A stretch of DNA of 64,000 bases, from contig JACXUV010000013.1 in the NCBI GenBank assembly GCA_014763715.1, forward strand, positions 50,365-114,364. The letters run 5' to 3'. Each line of letters begins with the position of its first letter. The stretch's first letter is position 1. The translations under genes were made by a program, and so were the position numbers. The notes below the pieces were generated by a model, which saw only the letters and a list, made by a program, of their open reading frames with translations, did not search any database and was not told where the DNA came from. The stretch is from Rhodobacterales bacterium. GTDB lineage: Bacteria; Pseudomonadota; Alphaproteobacteria; Caulobacterales; Hyphomonadaceae. Below, in pieces: positions 25,266-37,928 of the stretch.

Positions 25266-25562
25266 TCAGTAAGCGTAGTTGCTGCGGCGGCTGAGGCGGC
25301 CGGCCAGGCGATAGCGCTTGTCGTCGAGGTCGTCTTCGATGATCGAGGGGATCAGGAAGAAGTCGATGAACCACCAGACGAAACCGATCAGGAAGAAATA
25401 GGAAACGATCTGCAGCAGCGCCGTGCCCCATTTGCCGAGATAGAAGCGGTGGGCCGACAGGAAACCGAGGAAGAACCAGAGCAGGTAAGCTGCGCCGGCG
25501 CTTTTCTTCTCATTGGCGACACGTTGCTCAATATAGATCATGTCATTGGTCGAAAGGCTCAT
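25266..25562 (-). CDS. TM2-domain membrane protein
   Basis: A 98-residue protein with the TM2 pattern: AYLLWFFLGFLSAHRFYLGKWGTALLQ, then a second hydrophobic helix (IVSYFFLIGFVWWFIDFFLIP). TM2 proteins are small two-helix proteins of unknown function. The ATG at 25562 follows AAGGAG at a fitting distance; a longer frame starting at 25592 lacks a ribosome site. Confidence 0.85.
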   Translation of the reverse strand: MSLSTNDMIYIEQRVANEKKSAGAAYLLWFFLGFLSAHRFYLGKWGTALLQIVSYFFLIGFVWWFIDFFLIPSIIEDDLDDKRYRLAGRLSRRSNYAY

Positions 25563-25679
25563 GGCCCAAGTCTCCTTCTTATCGAAAAACAATATATGTG
25601 TTTTTCAGGGGGATTCCAAGGGCAGTGACGAAAAACATGAGTTATTGAGCCGGGCCGCGTGCCCTGCTAAGCGCCGCTG

Positions 25680-26537
25680 ATGTACCAGATTTCGGCAAGA
25701 GGCGCACGGGCGCCAGTGGAAGCGGCGTGGGATGCTCTGGCATGGGCAGACCCTTCGCCCGCAGGCGCGGTGGACTGCAAGGAAGACGGGCGGGGCGTCT
25801 GGCGCCTCGACGCCTTTGCGGAGACGCAGGAAGAGGCCGATGCGTGCGTGGCCATCATCGCCGAGACCAGCCCCGAGCTGAACACAAGGGTCGAGGAAGT
25901 CGTCGAGCGCGACTGGGTGACGATGTCGCTGGAAGGCCTGCCGCCGGTCTCTGCCGGTCCGTTCTTCGTTGCGGGTAGCCATGCGCTGGCAAAAATGGCG
26001 CCGGGCCGTATCCCGGTCCTGATCGAGGCGGGCCCGGCTTTCGGTACGGGGCATCACGGCACGACGCTCGGCTGCCTGCTGGCGCTGGACGATGTGCGCC
26101 GCCGCCGTGCCATCGGCAAGGTGCTGGACCTTGGCACCGGCTCCGGCGTGTTGGCGATTGCCGCGCTGAAAGCGGGCGCCACCATGGCGCTCGGCACGGA
26201 TATCGACTTCGACAGCGTGGTTGTGGCGAACGAGAATGCCAAGAAGAACAATGTGACCGGCTTCACGGCGATGCATGTCACCGGGGCGCGCCATCCGCGT
26301 ATCCGTGGGGCGGCGCCTTATGACACCGTGTTCGCGAATATCCTGATGAAGCCGCTGATCGGCCTCGCGCCGGAGATTGCGAAACTGACGGCGCCGGGTG
26401 GCACAATCATTCTTTCCGGCCTGCTGCATCATCAGGCCGGGCAGGTGCGTCAGGCCTTCGAGGGCCATGGCATCCTGTTTGTCCGCCGCATCCGCAAGGA
26501 TGGGTGGTCAACGCTGGTCATGCGCCAGAGAGACTAA
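25680..26537 (+). CDS. prmA: Ribosomal protein L11 methyltransferase
   Basis: A 285-residue SAM-dependent enzyme that trimethylates L11. The N-terminal L11-binding domain is followed by PAFGTGHHGTTLGCLLAL and motif I VLDLGTGSGVLAIAALKAGA, then the DID and NILMKPL segments typical of PrmA. Standalone gene on the plus strand. Confidence 0.9.
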   Translation: MYQISARGARAPVEAAWDALAWADPSPAGAVDCKEDGRGVWRLDAFAETQEEADACVAIIAETSPELNTRVEEVVERDWVTMSLEGLPPVSAGPFFVAGSHALAKMAPGRIPVLIEAGPAFGTGHHGTTLGCLLALDDVRRRRAIGKVLDLGTGSGVLAIAALKAGATMALGTDIDFDSVVVANENAKKNNVTGFTAMHVTGARHPRIRGAAPYDTVFANILMKPLIGLAPEIAKLTAPGGTIILSGLLHHQAGQVRQAFEGHGILFVRRIRKDGWSTLVMRQRD

Positions 26538-26547
26538 GCGCAACATT

Positions 26548-26727
26548 TCAGGCATGGGCGTTCCGGCGTTCCCAGCGATGTCCGCGGCGTTCCAGAAGGT
26601 GCAGGCGGTGGATATGCGTGTCGTCTGTCATTTCCTGCTCTGAAGGTTCAGGTAAGGGAGGCGGCCGTTCAGGCTTTCTGCCGCTGCGGTTGGCTGTGTT
26701 GCGGATATTCTGCAGGTCGTTTTTCAT
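26548..26727 (-). CDS. Tiny basic protein with RWxRRxAHA tail (paralogue 1)
   Basis: A 59-residue protein, MKNDLQNIRNTANRSGRKPE..., with a Pro-rich middle and a C-terminus ending GHRWERRNAHA. An AGGGAG site precedes the ATG. The last 20 residues match 11 of 20 in the next small gene upstream on the same strand (26953-27129), which supports coding. No known family. Short, so moderately unsure. Confidence 0.5.
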   Translation of the reverse strand: MKNDLQNIRNTANRSGRKPERPPPLPEPSEQEMTDDTHIHRLHLLERRGHRWERRNAHA

Positions 26728-26849
26728 CGTCTGGCTCCCTTTGAGGGCCGGACGTGATGTGCGCCGCACCCAACGTCCGGCATATTTTCAGTATGAACCT
26801 CGACAGGTGAAACGTCCAGAAGAGGCGTTTTGCCCGCCCAAATAAAAAT

Positions 26850-26882
26850 CTCCCGCCGCATCCCAGGGAGGATGGGCGGGAG
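26850..26882 (-). terminator. Terminator after small Arg-rich gene
   Basis: CTCCCGCC (26850-26857) pairs with GGCGGGAG (26875-26882), continued by CATCC/GGATG around a six-base loop. On the minus strand it is followed by ATTTTTATTT, so it terminates the gene at 26953-27129. The rest of the 26728-26952 gap shows nothing else recognisable. Confidence 0.8.
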
Positions 26883-26952
26883 AAGGGTACGCTACACTCA
26901 GGGATGGGGCCGGCTCAGGAGGTGAAGAAGCGGGCCCCGGTAGGGATCGGGA

Positions 26953-27129
26953 TCAGGCGTGCGCGGCGCGGCGAGCCCAGCGTGCCATGCGGCGGGCCAG
27001 GATCTGCGGACGGTTCACCGGCATCTGCACGGCTTCGCCGGCGATGATCGCGCGGGTGATTTCGTTGACTTCCGGGCCGCGGGTTTCTGCGGTTACGGGG
27101 CGGTCGGAGGTCATAAGATTGGTATTCAT
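26953..27129 (-). CDS. Tiny basic protein with RWxRRxAHA tail (paralogue 2)
   Basis: A 58-residue protein starting MNTNLMTSDRPVTAETRGPE, with a middle segment EITRAIIAGEAVQMPVN and a C-terminus LARRMARWARRAAHA. The A-rich leader and the downstream minus-strand terminator suggest its own transcript. The shared tail with the 26548-26727 protein (R, L, RR, RW, RR, AHA) suggests a small family. Function unknown; arginine-rich ends often bind nucleic acids or membranes. Confidence 0.6.
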   Translation of the reverse strand: MNTNLMTSDRPVTAETRGPEVNEITRAIIAGEAVQMPVNRPQILARRMARWARRAAHA

Positions 27130-27264
27130 CAGTTTGCTTTCTTTATTCTTGCGATTTTTATTTTGCGTTCTTTTTTCGAACTCGCTGTGTCCTTCACAAC
27201 AACTTCGGAGCGGCGCCATATAGGGCGCGGAGGTAAACAAAAAAGAGGGGAAATGCCGGAAATA

Positions 27265-27282
27265 CTATGCGATTTTGCATAG
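27265..27282. promoter_or_regulatory. Inverted repeat CTATGC-N6-GCATAG upstream of pepP
   Basis: CTATGC (27265-27270) and GCATAG (27277-27282) form a perfect six-base dyad with an AT-rich spacer, 46 bp before the aminopeptidase P start. Possibly a regulator site; the binding factor is unknown. Confidence 0.35.
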
Positions 27283-27328
27283 CTTCATTGCGCTTTCCTT
27301 GGGGCAGACGCAGCGGTAAGACTCCGGC

Positions 27329-29140
27329 ATGAAACAGACCTTCGAAATCAAGGGCGGCCCCCAGGATGGGCGCGCGCACCTCCCGCTGCTCCGCAAGGAG
27401 CTTTCCGCCATGGGCCTCGACGGCTTTTATGTGCCGCATGATGACGAGTATCAGAACGAGTACCTGCCGGATGCGAATGAGCGCCTGGCCTGGGTGTCAG
27501 GCTTCACCGGCTCTTTCGGCTCGGCCTTCGTGTTTGCCGACAAGGCCGTGATCTTCGCCGACGGGCGTTACACGCTGCAGGCGGCGGACCAGACCGCGCC
27601 GGAGCTGTGGGAGCGTCAGGCGATTCCGGAGCCGGGCGCCTTTGGCTGGCTGGCAAAGCAGAAGCTCTCCGGCAAGACGGTCGGTTACGATCCGCGCCTG
27701 ATGAGCCCGAACGATGTGACGGCCCTGCAGGCTGCTGCGAAGAAGGCCGGTGCCACGCTGGTTGCGGCCCTGGAAAACCCGATCGACAAGGCCTGGGCTG
27801 ACCGCCCGCCGCAGCCGACGGCGGAGGTTGCCCCTTATCATGTGAAATATGCGGGCATCGCGCATGATGAGAAGCGCGCCGAGATTGGCAGGACTCTGGA
27901 AGAAGACGGCATCGACGCCGCGGTGCTGACCTCGCCGGCTTCGCTTGCCTGGGCGTTCAATATCCGGGGCGGGGATGTGATGTGCACGCCGCTGCCGCTG
28001 GGCCGTGCCATTCTGCACAAGGACGGTACCGCAGACCTGTTCCTCGACGAAGTGAAAGTCTCGCCGAAACTGCGCAAGCATCTCGGCAATACGGTTACGG
28101 TACGCCCGCTCTCGGAGATTGAGGAGGGGCTCGGCGAACTGGCTGGCAAAACGGTCAGCCTGGATCCGGATCTTGCCTCGGCCTGGTTCTTCGACACGGT
28201 GGAGGCCGCCGGCGGCAAGATTGTACGCCAGCGCGACCCTGTGGCCCTGCCTCGTGCCTGCAAGAACGAAGCGGAGATCAAGGGCACAACCGCCGCGCAC
28301 ATCCGCGATGGCGTGGCGTTGACGCGTTTCCTGCACTGGCTCGATACCGAAGCGCAGAGCGGCAAGGTGACGGAAATCGAAGCGGCCATCCGCCTCGAAA
28401 ACTTCCGGGATGAGTATGACTCGCTGAAAGACCTGTCTTTCCCCTCCATCTCCGGCGCCGTCGAGCATGGCGCGCTGCCGCACTATCGTGTGTCCGAAGC
28501 CTCCGACCGCACGCTGGAGCGCGGCTCGCTCTACCTGATCGATTCAGGCGGTCAGTATCCGGATGGTACGACGGATGTGACCCGTACGGTGCCGATCGGG
28601 GAGCCTACAGCCGACATGATCCGGCACTATACGCTGGTGCTGAAGGGGCATATCGCACTGGCAACCGTGCGTTTCCCGGCGGGCACGACGGGCACACATC
28701 TCGATGTGCTGGCACGTCATGCGCTGTGGCAGGCCGGGCTCGACTACCAGCATGGCACGGGCCATGGGGTCGGCGTGTATCTCGGCGTGCATGAAGGTCC
28801 TCACCGGATCGCAAAGCCGTGGAACGCCGTGCCGCTGATGCCGGGCATGATCGTCTCGAACGAGCCGGGATATTACCGCGAAGGCCAGTACGGCATCCGC
28901 ATCGAGAACCTGCAATATGTGACCCCGCCGGCGCCCATCGAAGGCGGCGAGATCGACATGCTGGGCTTCGAATGCCTGACTTTCGCACCGCTCGCGCGTG
29001 ACCTGATCGACGTGAAGCTGCTCACCAAAGAGGAGCGCGCCTATGTCAATGACTATCACAAGCGCGTCTGGAAACTGCTGAACCGCAAGCTGCCCGACGA
29101 TGTGAAAACCTGGCTGAAAGATGCGACGAAACGGATCTAG
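27329..29140 (+). CDS. Xaa-Pro aminopeptidase (aminopeptidase P, M24B)
   Basis: A 603-residue enzyme cleaving N-terminal residues preceding proline. The three-domain form is recognised: two creatinase-type N-terminal domains (GFYVPHDDEYQNEYLPDANERLAWVSGFTGSFG) and a C-terminal pita-bread domain with metal ligands in LIDSGGQYPDGTTDVTRT, HGTGHGVGVYLGVHEGP and NEPGYYREGQYGIRIENL. Length fits the long eukaryote-like form also common in alphaproteobacteria. Likely cytosolic. Confidence 0.93.
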   Translation: MKQTFEIKGGPQDGRAHLPLLRKELSAMGLDGFYVPHDDEYQNEYLPDANERLAWVSGFTGSFGSAFVFADKAVIFADGRYTLQAADQTAPELWERQAIPEPGAFGWLAKQKLSGKTVGYDPRLMSPNDVTALQAAAKKAGATLVAALENPIDKAWADRPPQPTAEVAPYHVKYAGIAHDEKRAEIGRTLEEDGIDAAVLTSPASLAWAFNIRGGDVMCTPLPLGRAILHKDGTADLFLDEVKVSPKLRKHLGNTVTVRPLSEIEEGLGELAGKTVSLDPDLASAWFFDTVEAAGGKIVRQRDPVALPRACKNEAEIKGTTAAHIRDGVALTRFLHWLDTEAQSGKVTEIEAAIRLENFRDEYDSLKDLSFPSISGAVEHGALPHYRVSEASDRTLERGSLYLIDSGGQYPDGTTDVTRTVPIGEPTADMIRHYTLVLKGHIALATVRFPAGTTGTHLDVLARHALWQAGLDYQHGTGHGVGVYLGVHEGPHRIAKPWNAVPLMPGMIVSNEPGYYREGQYGIRIENLQYVTPPAPIEGGEIDMLGFECLTFAPLARDLIDVKLLTKEERAYVNDYHKRVWKLLNRKLPDDVKTWLKDATKRI

Positions 29141-29931
29141 ACGGCGTAATAGATGATGGTCTTCAGGGCCGGGTTTTCGATGACCTGAAGGGCGACATAT
29201 TCGTATTTTGTCTTGTTGCCGCCGGGCGGGTGGAGCGTCTTCTGCCCGGCGCCACCGGCCTTGATGTCATGCTGGCGCCACCATTTTGCGAAGGGGGCGC
29301 TCTCTGCCTGTAGCCGTGCTGCAAGCTTCGCGAAGCGTGGATCGGCGGCATTGATGTCGTGGATGGGCCTGAATTCGGCCAGCATACGTCTTGCTTCGGC
29401 TTCCCAGCTTGCGCCGAACAGCTTGCGTGAGGCAGGGCGCAGGAACATGCCGATATAGATATTCCGCTCTGTGTCCGGAATATCTCCGAATCCGAACAAG
29501 ATCTCCGCGGCAGGGTTCCAGTGCAGCACATCGCCCAGCCTGTTGGTGACATAAGCCGGCTGCGCCAGCCTGTCGATCATGCGCTGTACAGTGGGCGGAA
29601 CGGCCTCGTCGGTCATATTCCGGGGCAGGGCGATGCCGGACAGGGCGTAGAGGTGGGCCGTTTCAATCGTGTCTAGCTGCAGCGCCCCGGCAATCGCATC
29701 GACCGTCTGACGTGACGGGCTGACGGGGCGGCCCTGTTCCAGCCTTGTGTACCAGTCGATCGAAATGTCTGCGAGTTCGGCCACTTCATCGCGGCGGAGG
29801 CCCGGCGTACGGCGTCGCCCGCCCGCAGGCAAGCCAATGGCTTCCGGCCGGATTGCTTCGCGCCGGGAACGGAGGAACTGCCCGAGTTCATTGCGGTCAG
29901 CACATGCAGTAGCAGATGTCGGCATTGGCAT
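29137..29931 (-). CDS. MmyB-like helix-turn-helix regulator
   Basis: A 264-residue protein: an N-terminal Xre-type HTH (LGQFLRSRREAIRPE, then RRDEVAELADISIDWYTRLEQGR) and a C-terminal MmyB-like ligand domain with WNPAAEILFGFGD and SWEAEARRMLAEFR. Related regulators usually control a divergent neighbour, here a tautomerase across a perfect palindrome. It overlaps the end of the aminopeptidase gene by four bases in convergent orientation. Effector unknown. Confidence 0.9.
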   Translation of the reverse strand: MPMPTSATACADRNELGQFLRSRREAIRPEAIGLPAGGRRRTPGLRRDEVAELADISIDWYTRLEQGRPVSPSRQTVDAIAGALQLDTIETAHLYALSGIALPRNMTDEAVPPTVQRMIDRLAQPAYVTNRLGDVLHWNPAAEILFGFGDIPDTERNIYIGMFLRPASRKLFGASWEAEARRMLAEFRPIHDINAADPRFAKLAARLQAESAPFAKWWRQHDIKAGGAGQKTLHPPGGNKTKYEYVALQVIENPALKTIIYYAV

Positions 29932-29952
29932 TGCAGGGTAGGTCCAATTTAT

Positions 29953-29969
29953 CCCAGGATAATCCTGGG
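29953..29969. promoter_or_regulatory. Perfect 17-bp palindrome between regulator and tautomerase
   Basis: CCCAGGATaATCCTGGG has perfect eight-base arms around a central A. It lies 22 bp upstream of the MmyB-like regulator start and 80 bp upstream of the tautomerase start, the right place for an autoregulatory operator. Confidence 0.65.
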
Positions 29970-30048
29970 CCTGTTTAGACTGAGAAATTCACCCTAATCT
30001 TAACAGATGATCCGTCAACGGCGAGTCGAAAGAGAAGGAGATACCCCT

Positions 30049-30456
30049 ATGCCACTGATTCAAGTCTGGATGCGTGCCGGCAAGGACAAGGCCTACAAGG
30101 CGGCCATTTCAAATGGCATCCATCAGGCGATGATGTCGGTCATGAACCTGCCGGAGGACGACTATTTCCAGGTCACGCACGAACTGGAAGAAGAGAATTA
30201 TATCTTTGACCCGAACTATTTCGGTATGCCGCGCAGCCCGGATTTCCTGATGATCCGGTTGTCGTTCAATGCCCGGCCAGCGGCGATGAAACAGCGCCTG
30301 TTTGAAGCGATTGCCGACAATCTGGTGAAATCGCCCGGCCTTCGCCGGGAAGATCTCGGTATGAGTATTGTCGAGACCGCGTTCGAGAACTGGTGGGCCC
30401 ATGGGCGCCGTGTCGACAAGGACACGGGCACGGACGCGCGGATGGGGGGCACTTAG
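30049..30456 (+). CDS. Tautomerase-superfamily protein
   Basis: A 135-residue protein with a proline directly after the initiator Met (MPLIQVWMRAGKDK), the catalytic Pro1 of 4-oxalocrotonate tautomerase relatives. AAGGAG precedes the ATG at 30049; an upstream in-frame ATG at 30007 would bury Pro1. Its length suggests a fused two-unit tautomerase. Substrate unknown. The divergent MmyB-like regulator probably controls it. Confidence 0.85.
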   Translation: MPLIQVWMRAGKDKAYKAAISNGIHQAMMSVMNLPEDDYFQVTHELEEENYIFDPNYFGMPRSPDFLMIRLSFNARPAAMKQRLFEAIADNLVKSPGLRREDLGMSIVETAFENWWAHGRRVDKDTGTDARMGGT

Positions 30457-30505
30457 GCATCTTCGAAAAGTCATCCACCTTGCTGCGGCTGGAATAGGGA
30501 TCGTG

Positions 30506-31192
30506 TCAGAATGCCCTTTCCCTGCCAGTCCACTCAATAAACTGGCCCGTACGGGCAAGGGTGAGCCCGTCTGCAACGGCAATGATGCCGCGGGCGACTT
30601 CGGTTGGTGTGAGGTTCGCGCCGGGGCCGCCCATATCGGTCTGAACCCAACCGGGATCGATCAGGCAGACCGCGATGCCTTCGGGCGCGAGATCCGTTGC
30701 AAGGCCCTGCATCACCTTGTTCACAGCAGCCTTCGAGGCGCGGTAGGCGATCCGGTCTGACGCGGCATAGCCCATCCACGACATCTGGCTGGAAATGGTC
30801 AGGATGCGTCCATGTTCTGATTTCCGGATATTCGGCAGGAATGCTTGGGCAATGGCGAGTGGGGCCAATGTGTTGATCTCTAGCGTCCGGGCGAAGCCAT
30901 CGAAATCCGTCTGCAGCGTCGTTTGTTCTTCGCCGGGTGGGCCGATGATGCCGGCATTGTTGATCAGGATGTCGACAGGCTCATCCAGCGAGGATGCTGC
31001 GGCAGAGATGGCGGCCCGGTCGGTCACGTCGAAGACGAGCGGCGTGAACCCGATGCCCAGCTTCGTGGCGGTTTCTTCCGCCTGAGCCTGTGTGCGCATA
31101 CTCCCGAAGACGCGCCAGCCCTTCTCCAGTGCTTCCCGGGCGAGATGAAAGCCGATGCCGCGATTTGCGCCGGTGATGAGGATGGTCGTCAT
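30506..31192 (-). CDS. Short-chain dehydrogenase/reductase
   Basis: A 228-residue SDR with TGANRGIG cofactor loop, NNAG, and the active site SSQMSWMG...YRASK. Probably an NADP(H)-dependent oxidoreductase; substrate not known. It lies 18 bp downstream of a second SDR gene on the same strand and faces the tautomerase gene, suggesting a small catabolic or detoxification cluster, though this is inference. Confidence 0.87.
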   Translation of the reverse strand: MTTILITGANRGIGFHLAREALEKGWRVFGSMRTQAQAEETATKLGIGFTPLVFDVTDRAAISAAASSLDEPVDILINNAGIIGPPGEEQTTLQTDFDGFARTLEINTLAPLAIAQAFLPNIRKSEHGRILTISSQMSWMGYAASDRIAYRASKAAVNKVMQGLATDLAPEGIAVCLIDPGWVQTDMGGPGANLTPTEVARGIIAVADGLTLARTGQFIEWTGRERAF

Positions 31193-31210
31193 GGGTCAGG
31201 TCAGTCCTAA

Positions 31211-31996
31211 TTATTTCAGGCCTAATTGCCGGATGGCATCGCGTACGCCCTCGTAACGCGGGCGGATGTCCTCCCCGATATGGGCATGGGTCGGGATATA
31301 GAAAAGGCCGAGGTCCAGGCCTTTCAGGGCAATCTCTGCGCAAAGCTCCGGCATGATGACATTGAATTCGGGTGGGATCATAGCGGGATCCGGAATGCCG
31401 CTGGCGATCAGCGGCGTGTAGACGCCGCCGGGCATCAGCACGTGCACATCCATTAGCTCGCCGCCCAGGTCCTCGCGCAGCCATTCGGCCATGATCAGTA
31501 CGCCGTGCTTCGTGGCTCCATATGCACCGATATGGCTGCGTTTGACGGCATGCGGCAGGCTGAGGGAGTTCTCGGAGCCCGTAATCATCAGCCGGCCTCG
31601 CTTGTCCGATTCAGCCAGCGTAGCGGCATAGGCTGTCGCAATGCGGAAGGGGGCAAACATGTTCACTTCGAACATGCGCATTGTGTCTGGTCCGAAATCC
31701 TCCTTCATCATGCGCTTGTGGCGGTCGATGCCTGCATTGGCGCAGATGAGATCCACATGCCCCTTCCTGTCGAGGGCCTCCTTCACCAGAGCGGCAGGCG
31801 CGTCCGGATCAGACAGGTCACAGCTGATGGAGAGGCCGGGGCGGGGCAGGTTCGCGGCAACGTCGCGGGCGAGGTCTTCCTGTATGTCCACTACGATGAC
31901 ATCCGCCCCGCGCGTACTGAGCGCTGTGGCCAGCGCCTTGCCGATGCCGGATGCTCCGCCGGTGATCAGCGCCACCTTGCCTGTGTAATCGATCAT
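31211..31996 (-). CDS. Short-chain dehydrogenase/reductase
   Basis: A 261-residue SDR: cofactor loop TGGASGIG, NAG in CANAGID, and catalytic ITGSENSLSLPH...YGATK. The acidic residue after strand 2 (VDIQED) suggests NAD preference. First gene of a two-SDR operon; its 5-prime region is shared with divergent recN and its SOS box. Confidence 0.87.
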   Translation of the reverse strand: MIDYTGKVALITGGASGIGKALATALSTRGADVIVVDIQEDLARDVAANLPRPGLSISCDLSDPDAPAALVKEALDRKGHVDLICANAGIDRHKRMMKEDFGPDTMRMFEVNMFAPFRIATAYAATLAESDKRGRLMITGSENSLSLPHAVKRSHIGAYGATKHGVLIMAEWLREDLGGELMDVHVLMPGGVYTPLIASGIPDPAMIPPEFNVIMPELCAEIALKGLDLGLFYIPTHAHIGEDIRPRYEGVRDAIRQLGLK

Positions 31997-32095
31997 GATT
32001 GCGGCCTCCCTGAATTTCGCCTTTTTTGGCAGGCTATACTGAAAGCGCGCCAGAACAGAGGGCTGGCGAAAGATCTGTCCGTGCAGATTCTGTTT

Positions 32096-32110
32096 GTTCT
32101 GTTTTTGTTC
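32096..32110 (+). promoter_or_regulatory. SOS box (LexA operator) upstream of recN
   Basis: GTTC (32096-32099), seven bases, GTTC (32107-32110) matches the alphaproteobacterial LexA site exactly, 40 bp before recN, a classical SOS gene. It supports reading the other two boxes in this window the same way. Confidence 0.85.
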
Positions 32111-32149
32111 TCGTGGTAAAAGCGCCTCCGTAGAGTTGGGAGTGCGCCC

Positions 32150-35940
<3,791 letters not shown>

Positions 35941-35954
35941 GGCGCGCCTGCCTG

Positions 35955-36785
35955 TTATTTCCCGCCGGGAATGATCTTCTGCAGCAGGGTGCGTTTTGGC
36001 GCCGATGTTTCCAGCATGACACCTTCCGACGTCATGAGGTTGTAGGCCATCTTGTACCAGTCCGAATTCGGATAGTTGTAGCCGAGCGTTGCGGCGGCTT
36101 CGGTCGCCTGCGGACGCATGCCGAGCGAGAGATACGCCTCCACGAGACGGTAGAGCGCTTCCTCGGAGTGCGAGGTCCGGTCGTAGTCTGTTACAACGGT
36201 GCGGAAGCGGTTGATGGCTGCCAGCGTCTGGTTGGAACGCAGGTACCAGCGGCCAACCTCCATCTCCTTGCCGGCGAGCTGGTCGTTCACCATGTCCAGC
36301 TTCAGCTGCGCATCGCGCGCATATTCGCTGTTGGGGAACCGGCGCAGCACATCCTGCAACGAGGCCCTGGCCTGTTCGGTCATGCCTTGGTCGCGGCCGA
36401 CATCGACGATCTGCTCGAACTGGCTGATGGCGATGAGGTAATAGGCATAGGCCGCTTCCGTGCCGCCCGGGTGCAGCGAGATGTAACGCTGCGCGGCCGA
36501 CATCGCCTCATCATAGTCGTGGCGCTGATAGTGGGCATAAGCCGTCATCACCATCGCCTTGCGGGCCCATTCGGAATAAGGGTGCTGGCGCTCGACTTCG
36601 TTGAACAGCAGGATCGCGGTGTCGTAATCGTGCTGGTCCATCTCCTTGCCGGCCTGATTGTAGAGCTGCTCAACCGGGCGCTCGACATAGGCGAGTTCGC
36701 GCTGGCGCTTCTCCCGGCTCTGGCATGCGGTGAGGCTGACAGCCACGGCAATGAGGGCGAGGGCGAGGGGCTTGGCAGGCTTCAT
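35955..36785 (-). CDS. bamD: Outer-membrane assembly lipoprotein BamD
   Basis: A 276-residue lipoprotein (lipobox LTAC, Cys21) with TPR repeats (YNQAGKEMDQHDYDTAILLFNEVERQHPYSEWA, and others), the essential partner of BamA in inserting beta-barrel proteins. ATG 36785 gives a proper signal peptide; the longer reading frame does not. It lies 155 bp downstream of lpxC on the same strand and meets ligA tail to tail. Confidence 0.92.
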   Translation of the reverse strand: MKPAKPLALALIAVAVSLTACQSREKRQRELAYVERPVEQLYNQAGKEMDQHDYDTAILLFNEVERQHPYSEWARKAMVMTAYAHYQRHDYDEAMSAAQRYISLHPGGTEAAYAYYLIAISQFEQIVDVGRDQGMTEQARASLQDVLRRFPNSEYARDAQLKLDMVNDQLAGKEMEVGRWYLRSNQTLAAINRFRTVVTDYDRTSHSEEALYRLVEAYLSLGMRPQATEAAATLGYNYPNSDWYKMAYNLMTSEGVMLETSAPKRTLLQKIIPGGK

Positions 36786-36940
36786 GGGCTCTGGCGCGCT
36801 TTCTGCAATTCTTGTCGCTCTTTGATTAGCGCGAACCCGGCCTGTATTCCAAGGAACTTTCACAGGCTGGAAACCTTAATTGGCCGCCTGTTAGGTGAGT
36901 CTTGCAGACTTTTAAGAAAGCAGGGGTGGCTTGCTGCAGG

Positions 36941-37858
36941 CTAGAGCGCGACGCCGGCCCGCAATGCCTCGGTCACCAGGTCCGTATCGGCATCGCTTTC
37001 CCAGCACCAGGCCTCCGGCGTTTCCAGCAGCTTGCGGACAAGCTTGTTGTTGAGCGCATGGCCCGGCTGAACGGCCTCATAGGCACCGGCAATCGGCGCG
37101 CCGGCCAGCATCAGATCGCCCACGGCGTCAAGCATCTTGTGACGCACGAATTCGTCTTCGATACGCAGGCCTTCCGGGTTCATGATGGCTTCGTCGTCAT
37201 CGATCACGACGGCATTGTCGAGCGAGCCGCCGCGGGCAAGGCCCATGGAACGCAGCATTTCGACATCGCGTGCAAAGCCATAGGTGCGGGCAAAGGCGAG
37301 GTCCCGGGCGAACATGCCGGGCGCCAGGCGCAGGGCCATTTGCTGTATGCCGATGACGTTGTTGTCGTATTCGATCCGGGCGCGCAGCGTGAGGTGCCTG
37401 TCAGTCGAAGGCGACAGAGTGGCCCGCTTCGGCCCATCGACGACTTCGATCGTGTCGAGAATGCGGATGCGGCGGCGCGGGGCGCCCTGCGTCTTCAGGC
37501 CTGCCTGCAGAAGCAGTTCGCAATAGACTGCGGAGGAGCCATCCATGATCGGCACTTCCGGCCCGTCGATTTCGATCAGGAGGTTATCGATGCCGAGGCC
37601 GCAGACGGCAGCCATCAGGTGCTCCACCACAGCAACAGAAATGCCTGCCTCGTTGGTGATAGTGGTGCCGAGCTGTGTGTCGGATACATTGGCGGCATGG
37701 GCGCGGATGTCCGGCTTGGGTAGGCCGAGATCGGTACGGCGGAAAACGACGCCTGTGCCAACGGGCGCTGGTTTCAGGACGAGCCGGGCTTTCTCGCCGC
37801 TATGGACGCCAACACCGGCACACATGGCGGGCCGCTCGATGGTTTGCTGCATTTCCAT
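36941..37858 (-). CDS. lpxC: UDP-3-O-acyl-N-acetylglucosamine deacetylase
   Basis: A 305-residue zinc enzyme, the first committed step of lipid A synthesis. Zinc and catalytic motifs are present: VVEHLMAAVCGLGIDN (H80), the HKMLDAVGDL segment and PGHALNNKL. Start at 37858 is chosen; 37852 is equally possible. It lies after ftsZ on the same strand but beyond two hairpins, so it probably has its own promoter. Confidence 0.94.
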   Translation of the reverse strand: MEMQQTIERPAMCAGVGVHSGEKARLVLKPAPVGTGVVFRRTDLGLPKPDIRAHAANVSDTQLGTTITNEAGISVAVVEHLMAAVCGLGIDNLLIEIDGPEVPIMDGSSAVYCELLLQAGLKTQGAPRRRIRILDTIEVVDGPKRATLSPSTDRHLTLRARIEYDNNVIGIQQMALRLAPGMFARDLAFARTYGFARDVEMLRSMGLARGGSLDNAVVIDDDEAIMNPEGLRIEDEFVRHKMLDAVGDLMLAGAPIAGAYEAVQPGHALNNKLVRKLLETPEAWCWESDADTDLVTEALRAGVAL

Positions 37859-37928
37859 GCCGGTTCTACTCACAACTACCCGAAACTTAACTCTCGATCT
37901 TTGTGGGGGTAGGGGCGCCAAGGGGCAA

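Noticed and set aside
27174-27188. GTTC-N7-GAAC upstream of the small Arg-rich gene, looking like a LexA site
   Set aside because: It is an inverted and not a direct repeat; the alphaproteobacterial LexA operator needs GTTC-N7-GTTC, and the T-rich spacer makes chance likely.
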